Shown here: positions 38,820 through 48,009 of the stretch, piece by piece | Layout of the letters: every line of letters begins with the position of its first letter | Numbering within the stretch: the stretch's first letter is position 1 | Assembly: GCF_002008225.1 (NCBI RefSeq) | Contig: NZ_MRDH01000025.1 | Span: 1-64,000 of the forward strand | Direction: 5' to 3' | From: Agrobacterium salinitolerans | GTDB lineage: Bacteria > Pseudomonadota > Alphaproteobacteria > Rhizobiales > Rhizobiaceae | Length of the DNA stretch: 64,000 nucleotides | Translations under genes and position numbers: made by a program | The notes under the pieces: generated by a model | Told to the model about the DNA's origin: nothing | The model's input: only the letters and a program-made list of their open reading frames with translations | Database searches by the model: none

Positions 38820-39518
38820 ATGACGGAAGAACGGCGTTCGCGCGCGACGGAAGCGTTTTTTGGCAGACGCAAGGGTAAGCCTCTGCGCAATCAGCAGGTC
38901 GATACAATCGAGAACCTGTTGCCTTTGCTGAAAATCGATCTGGAAAGCGCCCCGCCGCAAAATCTTGCCGCTCTTTTTCCCGCGGATGTGCGGTCGATCC
39001 GTCTGGAGATTGGTTTCGGCGGCGGCGAGCATCTTGCTCACCGCGCGGTTGAAAACCCCGAGACGGGTTTCATCGGCGTCGAGCCCTTCGTTAATTCCAT
39101 GGCCAAGCTGCTCGCCACGGTCCGCGAACGCGAGCTGATGAATATCCGCCTTTACGACGATGATGCGACGCAGTTGCTCGACTGGTTGCCCGAGGGATCG
39201 ATCGATCACATCGACCTGCTTTATCCCGATCCGTGGCCGAAGAAGAAGCACTGGAAGCGCCGTTTTGTCTCCGACGTCAATCTTGCCCGTTTCCATCGTG
39301 TGTTGAAGCCCGGCGGCAAGTTCTGCTTTGCTTCCGATATCGATACCTACGTCAACTGGACGCTGCAGCATTGCGCCCGCCACGGCGGCTTCGAATGGAC
39401 GGCAACAAGTGCTGACGACTGGCGCACGCCCTATGCCAACTGGCCGGGCACGCGCTACGAGAACAAGGCGAAAAGAGAAGGCCGCAGCTCGGCCTATCTC
39501 ACTTTCATCCGTCGCTAA
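38820..39518 (+). CDS. trmB: tRNA (guanine-N7-)-methyltransferase
   Basis: A 232-residue TrmB that makes m7G46 in tRNA. The SAM site is [19 protein letters not shown], and the family signature is [32 protein letters not shown] follows. It lies downstream of metK, which makes its cofactor, an order found in other Rhizobiales, though a repeat and a hairpin separate the two. It is followed at once by copy B of the palindromic repeat. Confidence 0.96.
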   Translation: MTEERRSRATEAFFGRRKGKPLRNQQVDTIENLLPLLKIDLESAPPQNLAALFPADVRSIRLEIGFGGGEHLAHRAVENPETGFIGVEPFVNSMAKLLATVRERELMNIRLYDDDATQLLDWLPEGSIDHIDLLYPDPWPKKKHWKRRFVSDVNLARFHRVLKPGGKFCFASDIDTYVNWTLQHCARHGGFEWTATSADDWRTPYANWPGTRYENKAKREGRSSAYLTFIRR

Positions 39519-39567
39519 AGCATTTCCAGTAAAATTGCGCAGCGGTTTTACGTCCGGAAAATGCGCT
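39519..39567. repeat. Rhizobial-type palindromic repeat, copy B (after trmB)
   Basis: A 49-base element beginning the base after the trmB TAA. It begins AGCATTTCCAGTAAAA and ends ACGTCCGGAAAATGCGCT. The ends (AGCATTT and AAATGCGCT) and centre (GTAAAATTGC / GCGGTTTTAC) form a near-palindrome. It fills most of the gap to the convergent rbsK gene, where it could act as a bidirectional transcript end. Confidence 0.75.
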
Positions 39568-39581
39568 AACGAAAATATCCC

Positions 39582-40481
39582 TCAGAGAGCCGCATCCACT
39601 TCCGCTGCAAGCGGAATGGAAGGCTGCGCGCCGGCGCGCGTGCAGGCGAGCGAGCCTGCGACAGCGGCGCGCTTCAGCGCCTTTTCGAAATCCATCCCCT
39701 GATCGAGGCTGGCGGCAAGATAACCGCAGAAAGTATCGCCCGCACCGACCGTATCGACCGGCTCGATCTTGAGGCCGGAAGCCCGGAAAACCTTGCCGTT
39801 GCGCATGGCGATCACGCCGTCTGCGCCAAGCGTTACGATCAATGTCTGGCCGGTCCTGTCGTGCAGGGTTTTCAGTTCATTTTCCCGCTCAGAAGCGGAA
39901 AGGCCGTTCTTTCCGACCAGCAATTCGAACTCGGTTTCGTTGGCGATGACAATATCGGCAAGGCCCGCAAGGCGCGGTCCATCCGCGGTCAGTGGCGCAG
40001 TATTGATGACGGTGGTGACGCGCTTTGCCTTCGCAGCCGTCAGCGCCGCTTCGATAGCGGACGCGGGTATCTCAAACTGCAACATCAAGATATCACCCGC
40101 CGACATTTCAGCCAGGGCTTTCGCGGCGTCGGATGCGGAGACTTCACCATTGGCGGCGGGAATGACCGAGATCATGTTTTCCCCGCCTTCGCCGATAAGG
40201 ATCACTGCCGTCCCCGTAGGGCCGGGCGTGGTCTTCACCAGTGAGAGATCAGTGCCGGCGTCGCGCAGCAAGGTCAGCGCCGGTGCGGCAAAGGTGTCAT
40301 CGCCCGCAGCCCCCGCCATCTTCACCGTGGCGCCCGCACGTCGCGCGGCCAGCGCCTGATTGGCGCCCTTGCCACCGGCGGCAGTGGAAAAGGCCTCGCC
40401 CGTCACGGTTTCACCGGGCTTGGGCAGGCGTTTGGCGGTGGCGACGAGGTCCATGTTGATGGAACCGAAAACAGTAATCAT
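39582..40481 (-). CDS. rbsK: Ribokinase (PfkB family)
   Basis: 299 residues. MITVFGSINMDLVATAKRLP and TAAGGKGANQALAARRAG form the sugar-binding start, and DTVGAGDTFCGYLA near residue 246 carries the catalytic Asp and anion hole. It phosphorylates ribose at O5. No ribose transporter or regulator is adjacent, so related sugars cannot be excluded. rmuC lies upstream in the same direction, 54 bases away. Confidence 0.9.
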   Translation of the reverse strand: MITVFGSINMDLVATAKRLPKPGETVTGEAFSTAAGGKGANQALAARRAGATVKMAGAAGDDTFAAPALTLLRDAGTDLSLVKTTPGPTGTAVILIGEGGENMISVIPAANGEVSASDAAKALAEMSAGDILMLQFEIPASAIEAALTAAKAKRVTTVINTAPLTADGPRLAGLADIVIANETEFELLVGKNGLSASERENELKTLHDRTGQTLIVTLGADGVIAMRNGKVFRASGLKIEPVDTVGAGDTFCGYLAASLDQGMDFEKALKRAAVAGSLACTRAGAQPSIPLAAEVDAAL

Positions 40482-40535
40482 GGGGCGCTGGGTCCGTATG
40501 AAATTTGAGCAAGGCGGCGACTTTGCCCGAGACGA

Positions 40536-41729
40536 TCACTCGTCGTCAACTACCCGCAATTTCGCCGCACCGGCCCGGTTTTCCGCAAAGCGCCGGGCCT
40601 GCTCGATTTCTCCATGCGAAGCCTCTTTTTCCGTCGGCGAAAAATCGAGGCCTTCGATCTTCTGGCCCCGCGCCAGCACCTTGTCGGAGGAGATCAGCAT
40701 CATGTCGACGTCTTTCTGGGCCAGCCCGAAATGGGCTTGCAGCTTGCGCGTCCTGTCGTCCAGCCGCCGCACATCGTCCATCAGAAGGGCGACTTCACCC
40801 TGAATGAGATGCGCCTGCTCGCGCATGCGCTGGTCTTTCAGAACGGACTGAATGACCTGTACCGAGAGCATCAGCAGCGACGGCGAAACGATGACGACCC
40901 GGGCGCGATGGGCGCGCTGCACCAGATATTCGAAATGCTGGTGAATATCGGCGAAGATCGATTCGGAGGGCACGAAGATGAAGGCCGTATCCTGTGTCTC
41001 GCCGCGGATGAGGTATTTCTCGGCCACATCGCGAATATGCACTTCCATATCGCGGCGGAACTGTTGGACGGCGGCGCGTTTGGTTTCGGGCGTCTCGTCC
41101 GCCTTGATTGCATTCCATGCCTCCAGCGGAAACTTGGCGTCGATGACCAGTGCTGGCGCATTGTTCGGCATCTTGATGATGCAGTCGGGCCGATAACCGT
41201 TGGAAAGCGTCGGCTGGAGCTGGAACGCCCCGGCGGGAAGCGCATCGGCGATCAGCGTTTCCATGCGCGCCTGCCCGAAAGCCCCGCGTGTCTGCTTGTT
41301 GGAAAGAATGGCTTGAAGCCCGACAACGTCTTTTGCCAGATCCTGAATATTGCCCTGCGCGGCATCGATGACAGCCAGGCGCTCCTGAAGGCGGCTCAGA
41401 TTTTCATGGGTCGAGCGGGTCTGCTCGGTGAGCGTTTCGCCAAGGCGTTGCGACATGCCGTCGAGGCGCTGGTTCAGCGTCTGGCTCATCTCGGTCTGGC
41501 GCGTGCCAAGCGTTTCCGCCATGGCCGCGATCCGCCCGTGCAATTCGGACTGTGTTTTCAGGAGATCGGAGATTTCACCGTCAGCTCCAGCCTTTTTCGA
41601 CCGGTTTGCCGTCACAAGCCACGCCACGGCGAGGCCGAAAACCGCGGCAGCGAGAAGCGCGCCGAAGCTGATATCGACGGAGCCGGCCCGCAGCGCGGGT
41701 TGAAGGAGAACTGAAAAGTCTATGCTCAT
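40536..41729 (-). CDS. rmuC: DNA recombination protein RmuC
   Basis: About 397 residues. An N-terminal membrane helix (about 20-38) is followed by a long coiled coil (about 50-130: MAETLGTRQTEMSQTLNQRLD) and a C-terminal nuclease-like RmuC domain (ALVIDAKFPLEAW, DTAFIFVPSESIFADI, RARVVIVSPSLLM). RmuC limits inversions at short inverted repeats in E. coli. ATG 41729 (MSIDFSVLL) is chosen because the helix follows; a frame to 41810 exists. Confidence 0.9.
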   Translation of the reverse strand: MSIDFSVLLQPALRAGSVDISFGALLAAAVFGLAVAWLVTANRSKKAGADGEISDLLKTQSELHGRIAAMAETLGTRQTEMSQTLNQRLDGMSQRLGETLTEQTRSTHENLSRLQERLAVIDAAQGNIQDLAKDVVGLQAILSNKQTRGAFGQARMETLIADALPAGAFQLQPTLSNGYRPDCIIKMPNNAPALVIDAKFPLEAWNAIKADETPETKRAAVQQFRRDMEVHIRDVAEKYLIRGETQDTAFIFVPSESIFADIHQHFEYLVQRAHRARVVIVSPSLLMLSVQVIQSVLKDQRMREQAHLIQGEVALLMDDVRRLDDRTRKLQAHFGLAQKDVDMMLISSDKVLARGQKIEGLDFSPTEKEASHGEIEQARRFAENRAGAAKLRVVDDE

Positions 41730-41877
41730 GGCCAAATCTAACAGATTTCCAATGATTCGTAAGATCAAAACAAGAACATTCCTGCGGCAGAAATGAGTCA
41801 GGCGGGGCACATGCCGGAGGCGGTTTGAACCTCGTGTTTTTTATTTCCTCCGCGCAAGAGATACGTTATGGGAAGCC

Positions 41878-42390
41878 ATGACCATCAAACCGCTTATCAT
41901 TTTGCCCGATCCCGTGCTGCGTCAGCAATCCAAGCCCATCGAACAGGTGGATGCTGAGGTGCTGCGCCTTGCCGACGATATGCTCGAAACTATGTATGAT
42001 GCGCCGGGTATCGGCCTCGCCGCCATTCAGATCGGCGTGCCGCGCCGCATGCTGGTGATCGACGTGGCACGCGAAGGTGAAGAAAAGGCTCCGGTCGTTT
42101 TCATCAATCCGGAAATCCTCAAAGTGTCGGACGATGTCTCGACCTATGAGGAAGGCTGCCTCTCCATTCCCGACTATTATGCCGAGGTGGAGCGCCCAGC
42201 GTCGCTCACGGTGCAATATGTCGGCCGTGACGGCAAGCAGCAGACGGTCGAGGCGGACGGTCTGCTCGCGACCTGCCTGCAGCATGAGATCGACCACCTG
42301 AACGGCGTTCTCTTCATCGACCATATTTCGCGGCTCAAACGCGACATGGTCATCAAGAAATTCACGAAAGCGGCCCGCGCAAAGATCTGA
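41878..42390 (+). CDS. def: Peptide deformylase
   Basis: A 170-residue metalloenzyme that removes the formyl group from nascent proteins. All three motifs are present: GIGLAA (residues 44-49), EGCLS with metal ligand Cys94, and QHEIDH with His136, catalytic Glu137 and His140. First of the def-fmt-truA run, with fmt 45 bases on; Def and Fmt act at opposite ends of the same formylation cycle. Confidence 0.97.
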   Translation: MTIKPLIILPDPVLRQQSKPIEQVDAEVLRLADDMLETMYDAPGIGLAAIQIGVPRRMLVIDVAREGEEKAPVVFINPEILKVSDDVSTYEEGCLSIPDYYAEVERPASLTVQYVGRDGKQQTVEADGLLATCLQHEIDHLNGVLFIDHISRLKRDMVIKKFTKAARAKI

Positions 42391-42435
42391 TCCGGCCTCT
42401 TTGGGCTGGAGTGGATGACAGGGAAGGGGGCGACG

Positions 42436-43371
42436 ATGGCTCTTCGCATCATTTTTATGGGCACGCCGGATTTTTCCGTTCCCACGTTGCGTGCACTGGT
42501 GGATGCGGGCCACGAGATCGTTGCCGTCTACACCCAGCCGCCGCGTCCCGGCGGCCGCCGTGGTCTCGATTTGCAGAAGTCGCCGGTCCATCAGGCAGCC
42601 GAATTGCTGGGGCTGCCGGTGCTGACGCCCGTAAATTTCAAGGCCGAGGAAGACCGCAAGCAGTTCCGGGATTTCAACGCCGATGTAGCCGTCGTCGTCG
42701 CTTACGGTCTGCTTTTGCCTGAAGCGATCCTCTCCGGCACGCGTCTCGGCTGTTATAATGGTCACGCCTCCCTGCTGCCGCGCTGGCGCGGGGCTGCCCC
42801 CATCCAGAGGGCGATCATGGCCGGCGATGCCGAAACCGGTATGATGGTGATGAAAATGGAAAAGGGGCTTGATACCGGCCCCGTCGCGCTCACCGCAAAG
42901 GTCGCGATCGACGAGAATATGACGGCGGGCGAACTGCATGACAGCCTGATGCTGGCGGGTGCGCGGCTGATGCGGCAGGCGATGGACAAGCTGGAGGCAG
43001 GCGACCTGCCCCTCGTCACGCAGGCGGAAGAGGGTGTTCTATACGCCGCGAAGATCGACAAGGGCGAGACCCGTATCGATTTTTCAAGGCCCGCACAGGA
43101 TGTCCATAACCACATTCGCGGCCTGTCGCCGTTCCCCGGCGCATGGCTGGAGATGAATATCGGCGGCAAACCCGAACGCGTGAAGGTTCTGGCCTCCGAA
43201 CTGGCAAGCGGAATGGGAGAAGCGGGCGCAGCGCTCGACGATGCTCTGACCATTGCCTGCGGTAGCGGCGCCGTGCGGCTCACCCGTTTGCAGAAGGCGG
43301 GTGGCAAGCCGATGTCGGCGGCCGATTTCGTGCGTGGCACACCGGTTCCGACCGCAACGAGGCTCGGCTGA
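42436..43371 (+). CDS. fmt: Methionyl-tRNA formyltransferase
   Basis: 311 residues from ATG 42436, which has a strong GGAAGGGGG site; an ATG at 42415 would add 7 non-conserved residues. The N-terminal Rossmann part has [17 protein letters not shown], catalytic [20 protein letters not shown] and the C-terminal OB domain VKVLASEL onward. It formylates Met-tRNA(fMet) with 10-formyl-THF. The stop overlaps the truA start by one base. Confidence 0.96.
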   Translation: MALRIIFMGTPDFSVPTLRALVDAGHEIVAVYTQPPRPGGRRGLDLQKSPVHQAAELLGLPVLTPVNFKAEEDRKQFRDFNADVAVVVAYGLLLPEAILSGTRLGCYNGHASLLPRWRGAAPIQRAIMAGDAETGMMVMKMEKGLDTGPVALTAKVAIDENMTAGELHDSLMLAGARLMRQAMDKLEAGDLPLVTQAEEGVLYAAKIDKGETRIDFSRPAQDVHNHIRGLSPFPGAWLEMNIGGKPERVKVLASELASGMGEAGAALDDALTIACGSGAVRLTRLQKAGGKPMSAADFVRGTPVPTATRLG

Positions 43372-44171
43372 TGCCACGTTTCCGCATGACCGTCGAATAT
43401 GACGGCACGCCTTATTACGGCTGGCAGAGACAGGATAACGGCCCCTCGGTTCAGGGCGCGCTGGAGGCTGCGGTTCGCTCGTTGACGGGAGAGAGCGTCT
43501 CCATTCGCGGTGCCGGCCGCACCGATTCCGGCGTGCATGCCGTTGGACAGGTCGCCCACATCGATCTTTCCCGCGATTGGGAACCCTACAAGCTCCGCAA
43601 TGCCTTGAACGCGCATCTCGCCATGGCCGGTGAGGCCGTGGCCGTGCTCGATGCTGCAGCCGTGACGGAGGATTTCGACGCCCGTTTTTCAGCGCTACGC
43701 CGCCATTATCTCTATCGCATCATCTGTCGCAAATCCCGGCTGGCGCTGGAGCACAAGCGGGCATGGTGGGTATCGAAGGATATGGACCACGAGCGCATGC
43801 ATGAAGCCGCACAGATGCTGGTCGGCCGGCATGATTTCACGACCTTCCGCTCCGTGCATTGTCAGGCGAACAGCCCCGTGCGCACGCTCGACCGGCTGGA
43901 CGTGACCCGCAACGGCGACCTCATCGAAATCCGCGCGACCGCGCAAAGCTTCCTGCATAATCAGATACGCTCCTTCGCCGGCACGCTGAAGATGGCAGGT
44001 GAAGGCACTATGACGCCTGATGATGTGCGTGCAGCGCTGGAGGCACGAGATCGCAAGGCCTGCGGTCCCGTTGCGCCGCCGGACGGTCTTTATTTCATGC
44101 AGGTCGATTATCCCGATGTCATTCCGCCGCGCCGCCGCCCCGAAGTCGAAGTGACGGAAGACGCGGACTGA
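43371..44171 (+). CDS. truA: tRNA pseudouridine(38-40) synthase TruA
   Basis: A 266-residue pseudouridine synthase. Catalytic Asp52 is in [28 protein letters not shown] and [19 protein letters not shown] are family marks. It modifies U38-U40 in the anticodon stem-loop. It starts within the fmt stop (TGATG). It ends 19 bases from a convergent membrane-protein gene. Confidence 0.96.
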   Translation: MPRFRMTVEYDGTPYYGWQRQDNGPSVQGALEAAVRSLTGESVSIRGAGRTDSGVHAVGQVAHIDLSRDWEPYKLRNALNAHLAMAGEAVAVLDAAAVTEDFDARFSALRRHYLYRIICRKSRLALEHKRAWWVSKDMDHERMHEAAQMLVGRHDFTTFRSVHCQANSPVRTLDRLDVTRNGDLIEIRATAQSFLHNQIRSFAGTLKMAGEGTMTPDDVRAALEARDRKACGPVAPPDGLYFMQVDYPDVIPPRRRPEVEVTEDAD

Positions 44172-44190
44172 CCTGAAGCCTCACTGCCTC

Positions 44191-44787
44191 TCAGGCCGGA
44201 TAGACGCCGAGAAAACGCTGCAATGCTTCCGACAGCAACATGGCGGGCACCAGCAGCGTCATGACGACGGCCGAGACGAGCAGCGACTGGTCGCGGATGA
44301 AAAATCTGACGATCCGCGAAAAAGCGAAGACCAGCGACAGAAGCAGTGCCAGCCAGAGAATGGCGATCAACCCCTGCAGCGGCGGCAGGAAGAATGCGAT
44401 CAGGATGAGAACCGCATAGGCATAAGAAAACGGCAGCGACAGCCAGTTCACGGTGGTGACGAGCGGCGCGAATTTTTCCCGGGCGCCAAAGGCATAGAGC
44501 AACATGCCGATCAGCAACAGCGGCACGATCCAGCAGATGGCCTCGACCATCGCCAGACGGAAAAAGAAGATGAAGCCCGTTCCCGTTCCGGGCGGATAGC
44601 TGGCGAGATAGGCGGCGCGCAGCCACAGCCAGGAAACCAGCATGGCCGGCAGGCACCACAGCGCCGAATAGAAGGATCGCCACATGCCGCGCTCGGAGAG
44701 ATCGAGATACCGCGCGCCATTATGATCGCCGAGCAGCAGAAGCCACAGGCCTGTCAGATAGAGCCTTACTTCACTTGCCGTCGGCAT
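44191..44787 (-). CDS. Conserved membrane protein of unknown function
   Basis: 198 residues, about 5-6 membrane helices (near 42-60, 74-100, 112-135, 137-157, 170-190). I do not recognise a functional family and see no catalytic or transport motif. The N-terminus contains [23 protein letters not shown]. Its start lies inside dapE with a 17-base overlap in another frame, so it is translated from the dapD-dapE transcript. Function is not inferable beyond a link to the cell envelope. Confidence 0.75.
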   Translation of the reverse strand: MPTASEVRLYLTGLWLLLLGDHNGARYLDLSERGMWRSFYSALWCLPAMLVSWLWLRAAYLASYPPGTGTGFIFFFRLAMVEAICWIVPLLLIGMLLYAFGAREKFAPLVTTVNWLSLPFSYAYAVLILIAFFLPPLQGLIAILWLALLLSLVFAFSRIVRFFIRDQSLLVSAVVMTLLVPAMLLSEALQRFLGVYPA

Positions 44788-45967
44788 GGGCGAACCAGCG
44801 TTCGATAAAGGTCTCGTAAATGCGTGTCAGCATCTCGAGATCGGCAACGGCCACGCGCTCGTCGACCATATGCATGGTCTGCCCGACAAGGCCAAATTCC
44901 ACGACAGGGCAATAATCCTTGATGAAGCGCGCATCCGAGGTGCCGCCCGTGGTCGAAAGCTTCGGTTCTTTGCCTGTCACGGCTTCCACCGCACCTGACA
45001 GCGATGAGATGAGCGCATTGTTGCGCGTCAGGAAGACGTGGCTCGGACGGTCCGCCCAGACGATCTCATAGTTCACCGGTGCGCGGTCGGGGCGAAGCTC
45101 GCCTTTGGCTGCGGCGGCATCGAGGCGGCGGATGATTTCCGCCCGCAGGCTCTCTGCTGTCCAGCTATCGTTGAAACGAATGTTGAAGGCCGCCGTCGCC
45201 CGCGCCGGGATGACATTGGTGGCGGCATTACCGGTGTCGACGGTCGTCACTTCCAGATTGGAAGGTTGGAAATCATCCGTGCCATGATCGAAGGCCGGAT
45301 GCATCAACGCATGGGTAAGCTGCAAAAGACCGCGAATGGGGTTGTCGGCGAGATGCGGATAGGCGGCGTGGCCCTGAACGCCATGGACCGTGATCCGGCC
45401 CGAGAGCGAACCCCGGCGGCCGATCTTGATCATGTCGCCCAGCTGGTCGGGGTTGGTCGGCTCGCCCACGACACAGGCGTCCCATGTCTCGCCTCTGGCG
45501 GCTGCCCATTCCAGCAGCTTGGAAGTGCCGTTGATCGACGGGCCTTCCTCATCGCCTGTAATCAGGAAAGAAACGGACCCCTGCGGCTTGCCGTGTTTTT
45601 CGATATGGCGGGCAATGGCCGCCACGAAACAGGCGATGCCGCCTTTCATGTCCACCGCACCGCGACCGTACATTTCCCCACCGGCGATGTCTGCCGAAAA
45701 GGGCGGATGGCTCCATGCGCACTCATCACCCACGGGAACGACATCCGTATGGCCCGCAAACATCAGATGCGGACCTTCGGTGCCGAGCCGTGCATAGAGG
45801 TTTTCCACGTCAGGAGTGCCGGCCTCCGTCGCCATCACACGCTCCACCGCAAAGCCGAGCGGCGAAAGCAGGGTGTCGAGCAGGGAAAGCGCGCCGCCTT
45901 CCGCAGGCGTTACCGAAGGGCAACGGATGAGGGCGGCGAGATTGGCAACGGGATCGGTCGTGGTCAT
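44771..45967 (-). CDS. dapE: Succinyl-diaminopimelate desuccinylase
   Basis: 398 residues of the M20 metallopeptidase family. [11 protein letters not shown] (His73, Asp75) and [12 protein letters not shown] carry metal-binding and catalytic residues, and [11 protein letters not shown] the bridging Asp. A lid/dimer domain covers about 185-300. DapE makes LL-diaminopimelate for lysine and peptidoglycan. dapD is 14 bases upstream. Confidence 0.96.
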   Translation of the reverse strand: MTTTDPVANLAALIRCPSVTPAEGGALSLLDTLLSPLGFAVERVMATEAGTPDVENLYARLGTEGPHLMFAGHTDVVPVGDECAWSHPPFSADIAGGEMYGRGAVDMKGGIACFVAAIARHIEKHGKPQGSVSFLITGDEEGPSINGTSKLLEWAAARGETWDACVVGEPTNPDQLGDMIKIGRRGSLSGRITVHGVQGHAAYPHLADNPIRGLLQLTHALMHPAFDHGTDDFQPSNLEVTTVDTGNAATNVIPARATAAFNIRFNDSWTAESLRAEIIRRLDAAAAKGELRPDRAPVNYEIVWADRPSHVFLTRNNALISSLSGAVEAVTGKEPKLSTTGGTSDARFIKDYCPVVEFGLVGQTMHMVDERVAVADLEMLTRIYETFIERWFAHADGK

Positions 45968-45981
45968 GGTATCAGCTTTTA

Positions 45982-46836
45982 TCAGTCGCGCAGAAGCTCG
46001 TTGATGCCGGTCTTGGAACGGGTCTTTTCATCGACGCGCTTGACGATCACGGCGCAATAGAGGCTTGGGCCCGGTTCGCCGTTCGGGAAAGGCTTGCCCG
46101 GCATGGTGCCGGCAACGACGACGGAATAGGGTGGCACTTCGCCATAGGTGATCTCGCCGGTAGCGCGGTCCACGATCTTGGTGGATTTGCCGATGAAGAC
46201 GCCCATACCGAGAACCGCGCCTTCACGCACGATGCAGCCTTCGACGACTTCCGAACGGGCGCCGATGAAGCAATTGTCCTCGATGATCGTCGGGCCCGCC
46301 TGCAAGGGTTCCAGAACGCCGCCGATGCCGACGCCGCCCGAAAGATGCACATTCTTGCCAATCTGCGCGCAGGAGCCGACCGTCGCCCAGGTATCGACCA
46401 TCGTACCTTCATCGACATAGGCGCCGAGATTGACGAAGGACGGCATCAGAACGACGTTTTTGGCGACATAGGCAGAGCGGCGCACGACGGCGTTCGGCAC
46501 GGCGCGGAAACCGGCGGCGCGGAACTGGTTTTCACCCCAGTTTTCGAACTTCGACGGCACCTTGTCCCACCAGGTGGATTCGCCCGGTCCGCCGGTCACG
46601 ATTTCCATGTCGTTCAGGCGGAAGGACAGAAGCACGGCCTTTTTCAGCCACTGGTTCACCTTCCAGTTTCCGTCAGCCTGCTTTTCGGCCACACGCGCCT
46701 TGCCGCTGTCGAGAAGTTGAAGAGATGTGTCCACGGCGTCGCGAACCTCGCCCTTCGTCGATACGTTCACACCATCGCGGTTGTCGAATGCGGTTTCGAT
46801 GATGGTTTCGAGGGAGGTTAGATCCGTAAGGCTCAT
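45982..46836 (-). CDS. dapD: Tetrahydrodipicolinate N-succinyltransferase
   Basis: A 284-residue left-handed beta-helix acyltransferase, the step two before DapE in lysine synthesis. Hexapeptide-type repeats run from about 110 to 220 ([40 protein letters not shown]). ATG 46836 ([14 protein letters not shown]) is the family start; an upstream in-frame ATG at 46908 overlaps the divergent gene region and is less likely. Confidence 0.96.
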   Translation of the reverse strand: MSLTDLTSLETIIETAFDNRDGVNVSTKGEVRDAVDTSLQLLDSGKARVAEKQADGNWKVNQWLKKAVLLSFRLNDMEIVTGGPGESTWWDKVPSKFENWGENQFRAAGFRAVPNAVVRRSAYVAKNVVLMPSFVNLGAYVDEGTMVDTWATVGSCAQIGKNVHLSGGVGIGGVLEPLQAGPTIIEDNCFIGARSEVVEGCIVREGAVLGMGVFIGKSTKIVDRATGEITYGEVPPYSVVVAGTMPGKPFPNGEPGPSLYCAVIVKRVDEKTRSKTGINELLRD

Positions 46837-46975
46837 GGAAAATTCCTTGAATGTCGCGTGGTGTTCATGGTCACGGATGGTCCCGCGCCGCTGGAAGGCT
46901 TTGGTCATTTGATCTAAGGGAGTGTTGGAAAGGCGTCAATGTGATTTGGATGATTTGGCGCGTCAGACGAAAGGC

Positions 46976-47842
46976 ATGGAAATGACACGACTGAAAAACG
47001 GCAAATTGCGGCGCAAGGACGGGGTATGGGACCCGTTGAAGCGCAGCTCTGCGGACAAGCAGCAGGCCGAGGTCATTCCCAGGACGCCACAGTCGGATTC
47101 CCCGTCCTACCGGCTTGCCTATGCGGACATGGATTTTCTCTGCCGCGAGGAACTGCGTCCCGTCAGGCTTCAGCTGGAACTTCTGAAGACAGAAATGGTG
47201 CTGGCCGAGCGGGGCATCAAATCCACCGTCGTCATGTTCGGCGGCGCCCGTATTCCTGAACCCGGCGGCGAGGCCTGGGCGGCGCGCAACGAGACGCAGA
47301 AGCGCAATCTGGAGCAATCCTCAGTTTATTACGACGAGGCGCGCAAATTTGCCCGTCTCTGCACCGATTATGCCGCGAAATCAGATCACCTCGAATATGT
47401 CGTGGTCACCGGCGGCGGTCCCGGTGTCATGGAAGCGGGCAATCGCGGCGCTGCCGATGCCGGCGGCCCGTCTATCGGCCTCAACATCGTCCTGCCACAC
47501 GAGCAGGCGCCGAACCCCTATGTAACACCGGAGCTGAGCTTCAACTTCCACTATTTCGCCATTCGCAAGATGCATTTCCTGATGCGGGCGAAAGCGGTGG
47601 TGATCTTTCCCGGCGGTTTCGGCACGCTTGATGAGCTCTTCGAAACGTTGACGCTTATCCAGACGAAGCGCATGGAGCCCATTCCGCTCGTCCTGTTCGG
47701 TGAGAAGTTCTGGCGATCGGTAATCAATTTCAAGTTCCTGGCGGATTTCGGCACCATTGCACCGGATGATATGAATTTGCTGCATTTCGCCGAAACGGCT
47801 GAAGATGCATGGAAAGTCATCTCGGCCCACTACGAACACTGA
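46976..47842 (+). CDS. LOG-family Rossmann protein (cytokinin-activating-like)
   Basis: 288 residues. The C-terminal two thirds form a TIGR00730/LOG fold with VVTGGGPGVMEAGNRGA and the signature FPGGFGTLDELFE. Characterised LOG proteins split cytokinin riboside 5'-monophosphates; many are mislabelled lysine decarboxylases. The 90-residue N-terminal extension and larger size mark the long subgroup, whose substrate is less certain (possibly AMP or other nucleotides). The start is uncertain among ATG 46976, ATG 46982 and GTG 46922. Confidence 0.82.
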   Translation: MEMTRLKNGKLRRKDGVWDPLKRSSADKQQAEVIPRTPQSDSPSYRLAYADMDFLCREELRPVRLQLELLKTEMVLAERGIKSTVVMFGGARIPEPGGEAWAARNETQKRNLEQSSVYYDEARKFARLCTDYAAKSDHLEYVVVTGGGPGVMEAGNRGAADAGGPSIGLNIVLPHEQAPNPYVTPELSFNFHYFAIRKMHFLMRAKAVVIFPGGFGTLDELFETLTLIQTKRMEPIPLVLFGEKFWRSVINFKFLADFGTIAPDDMNLLHFAETAEDAWKVISAHYEH

Positions 47843-48009
47843 TTATGCTTGGCGCGGCGAAGTAATTTTAGGGTTTAATTAGCAATCTTCTTCTAATTTC
47901 ACCTCGTCGCGCTGCAGCGCACTGTCCCCTGCGGACGGGCCTCCATGACGGAGATTTATCATCCGTTGACGTCAGCCTTCTTCGGGCGGGCGATTTGATC
48001 GAGGCCAAA

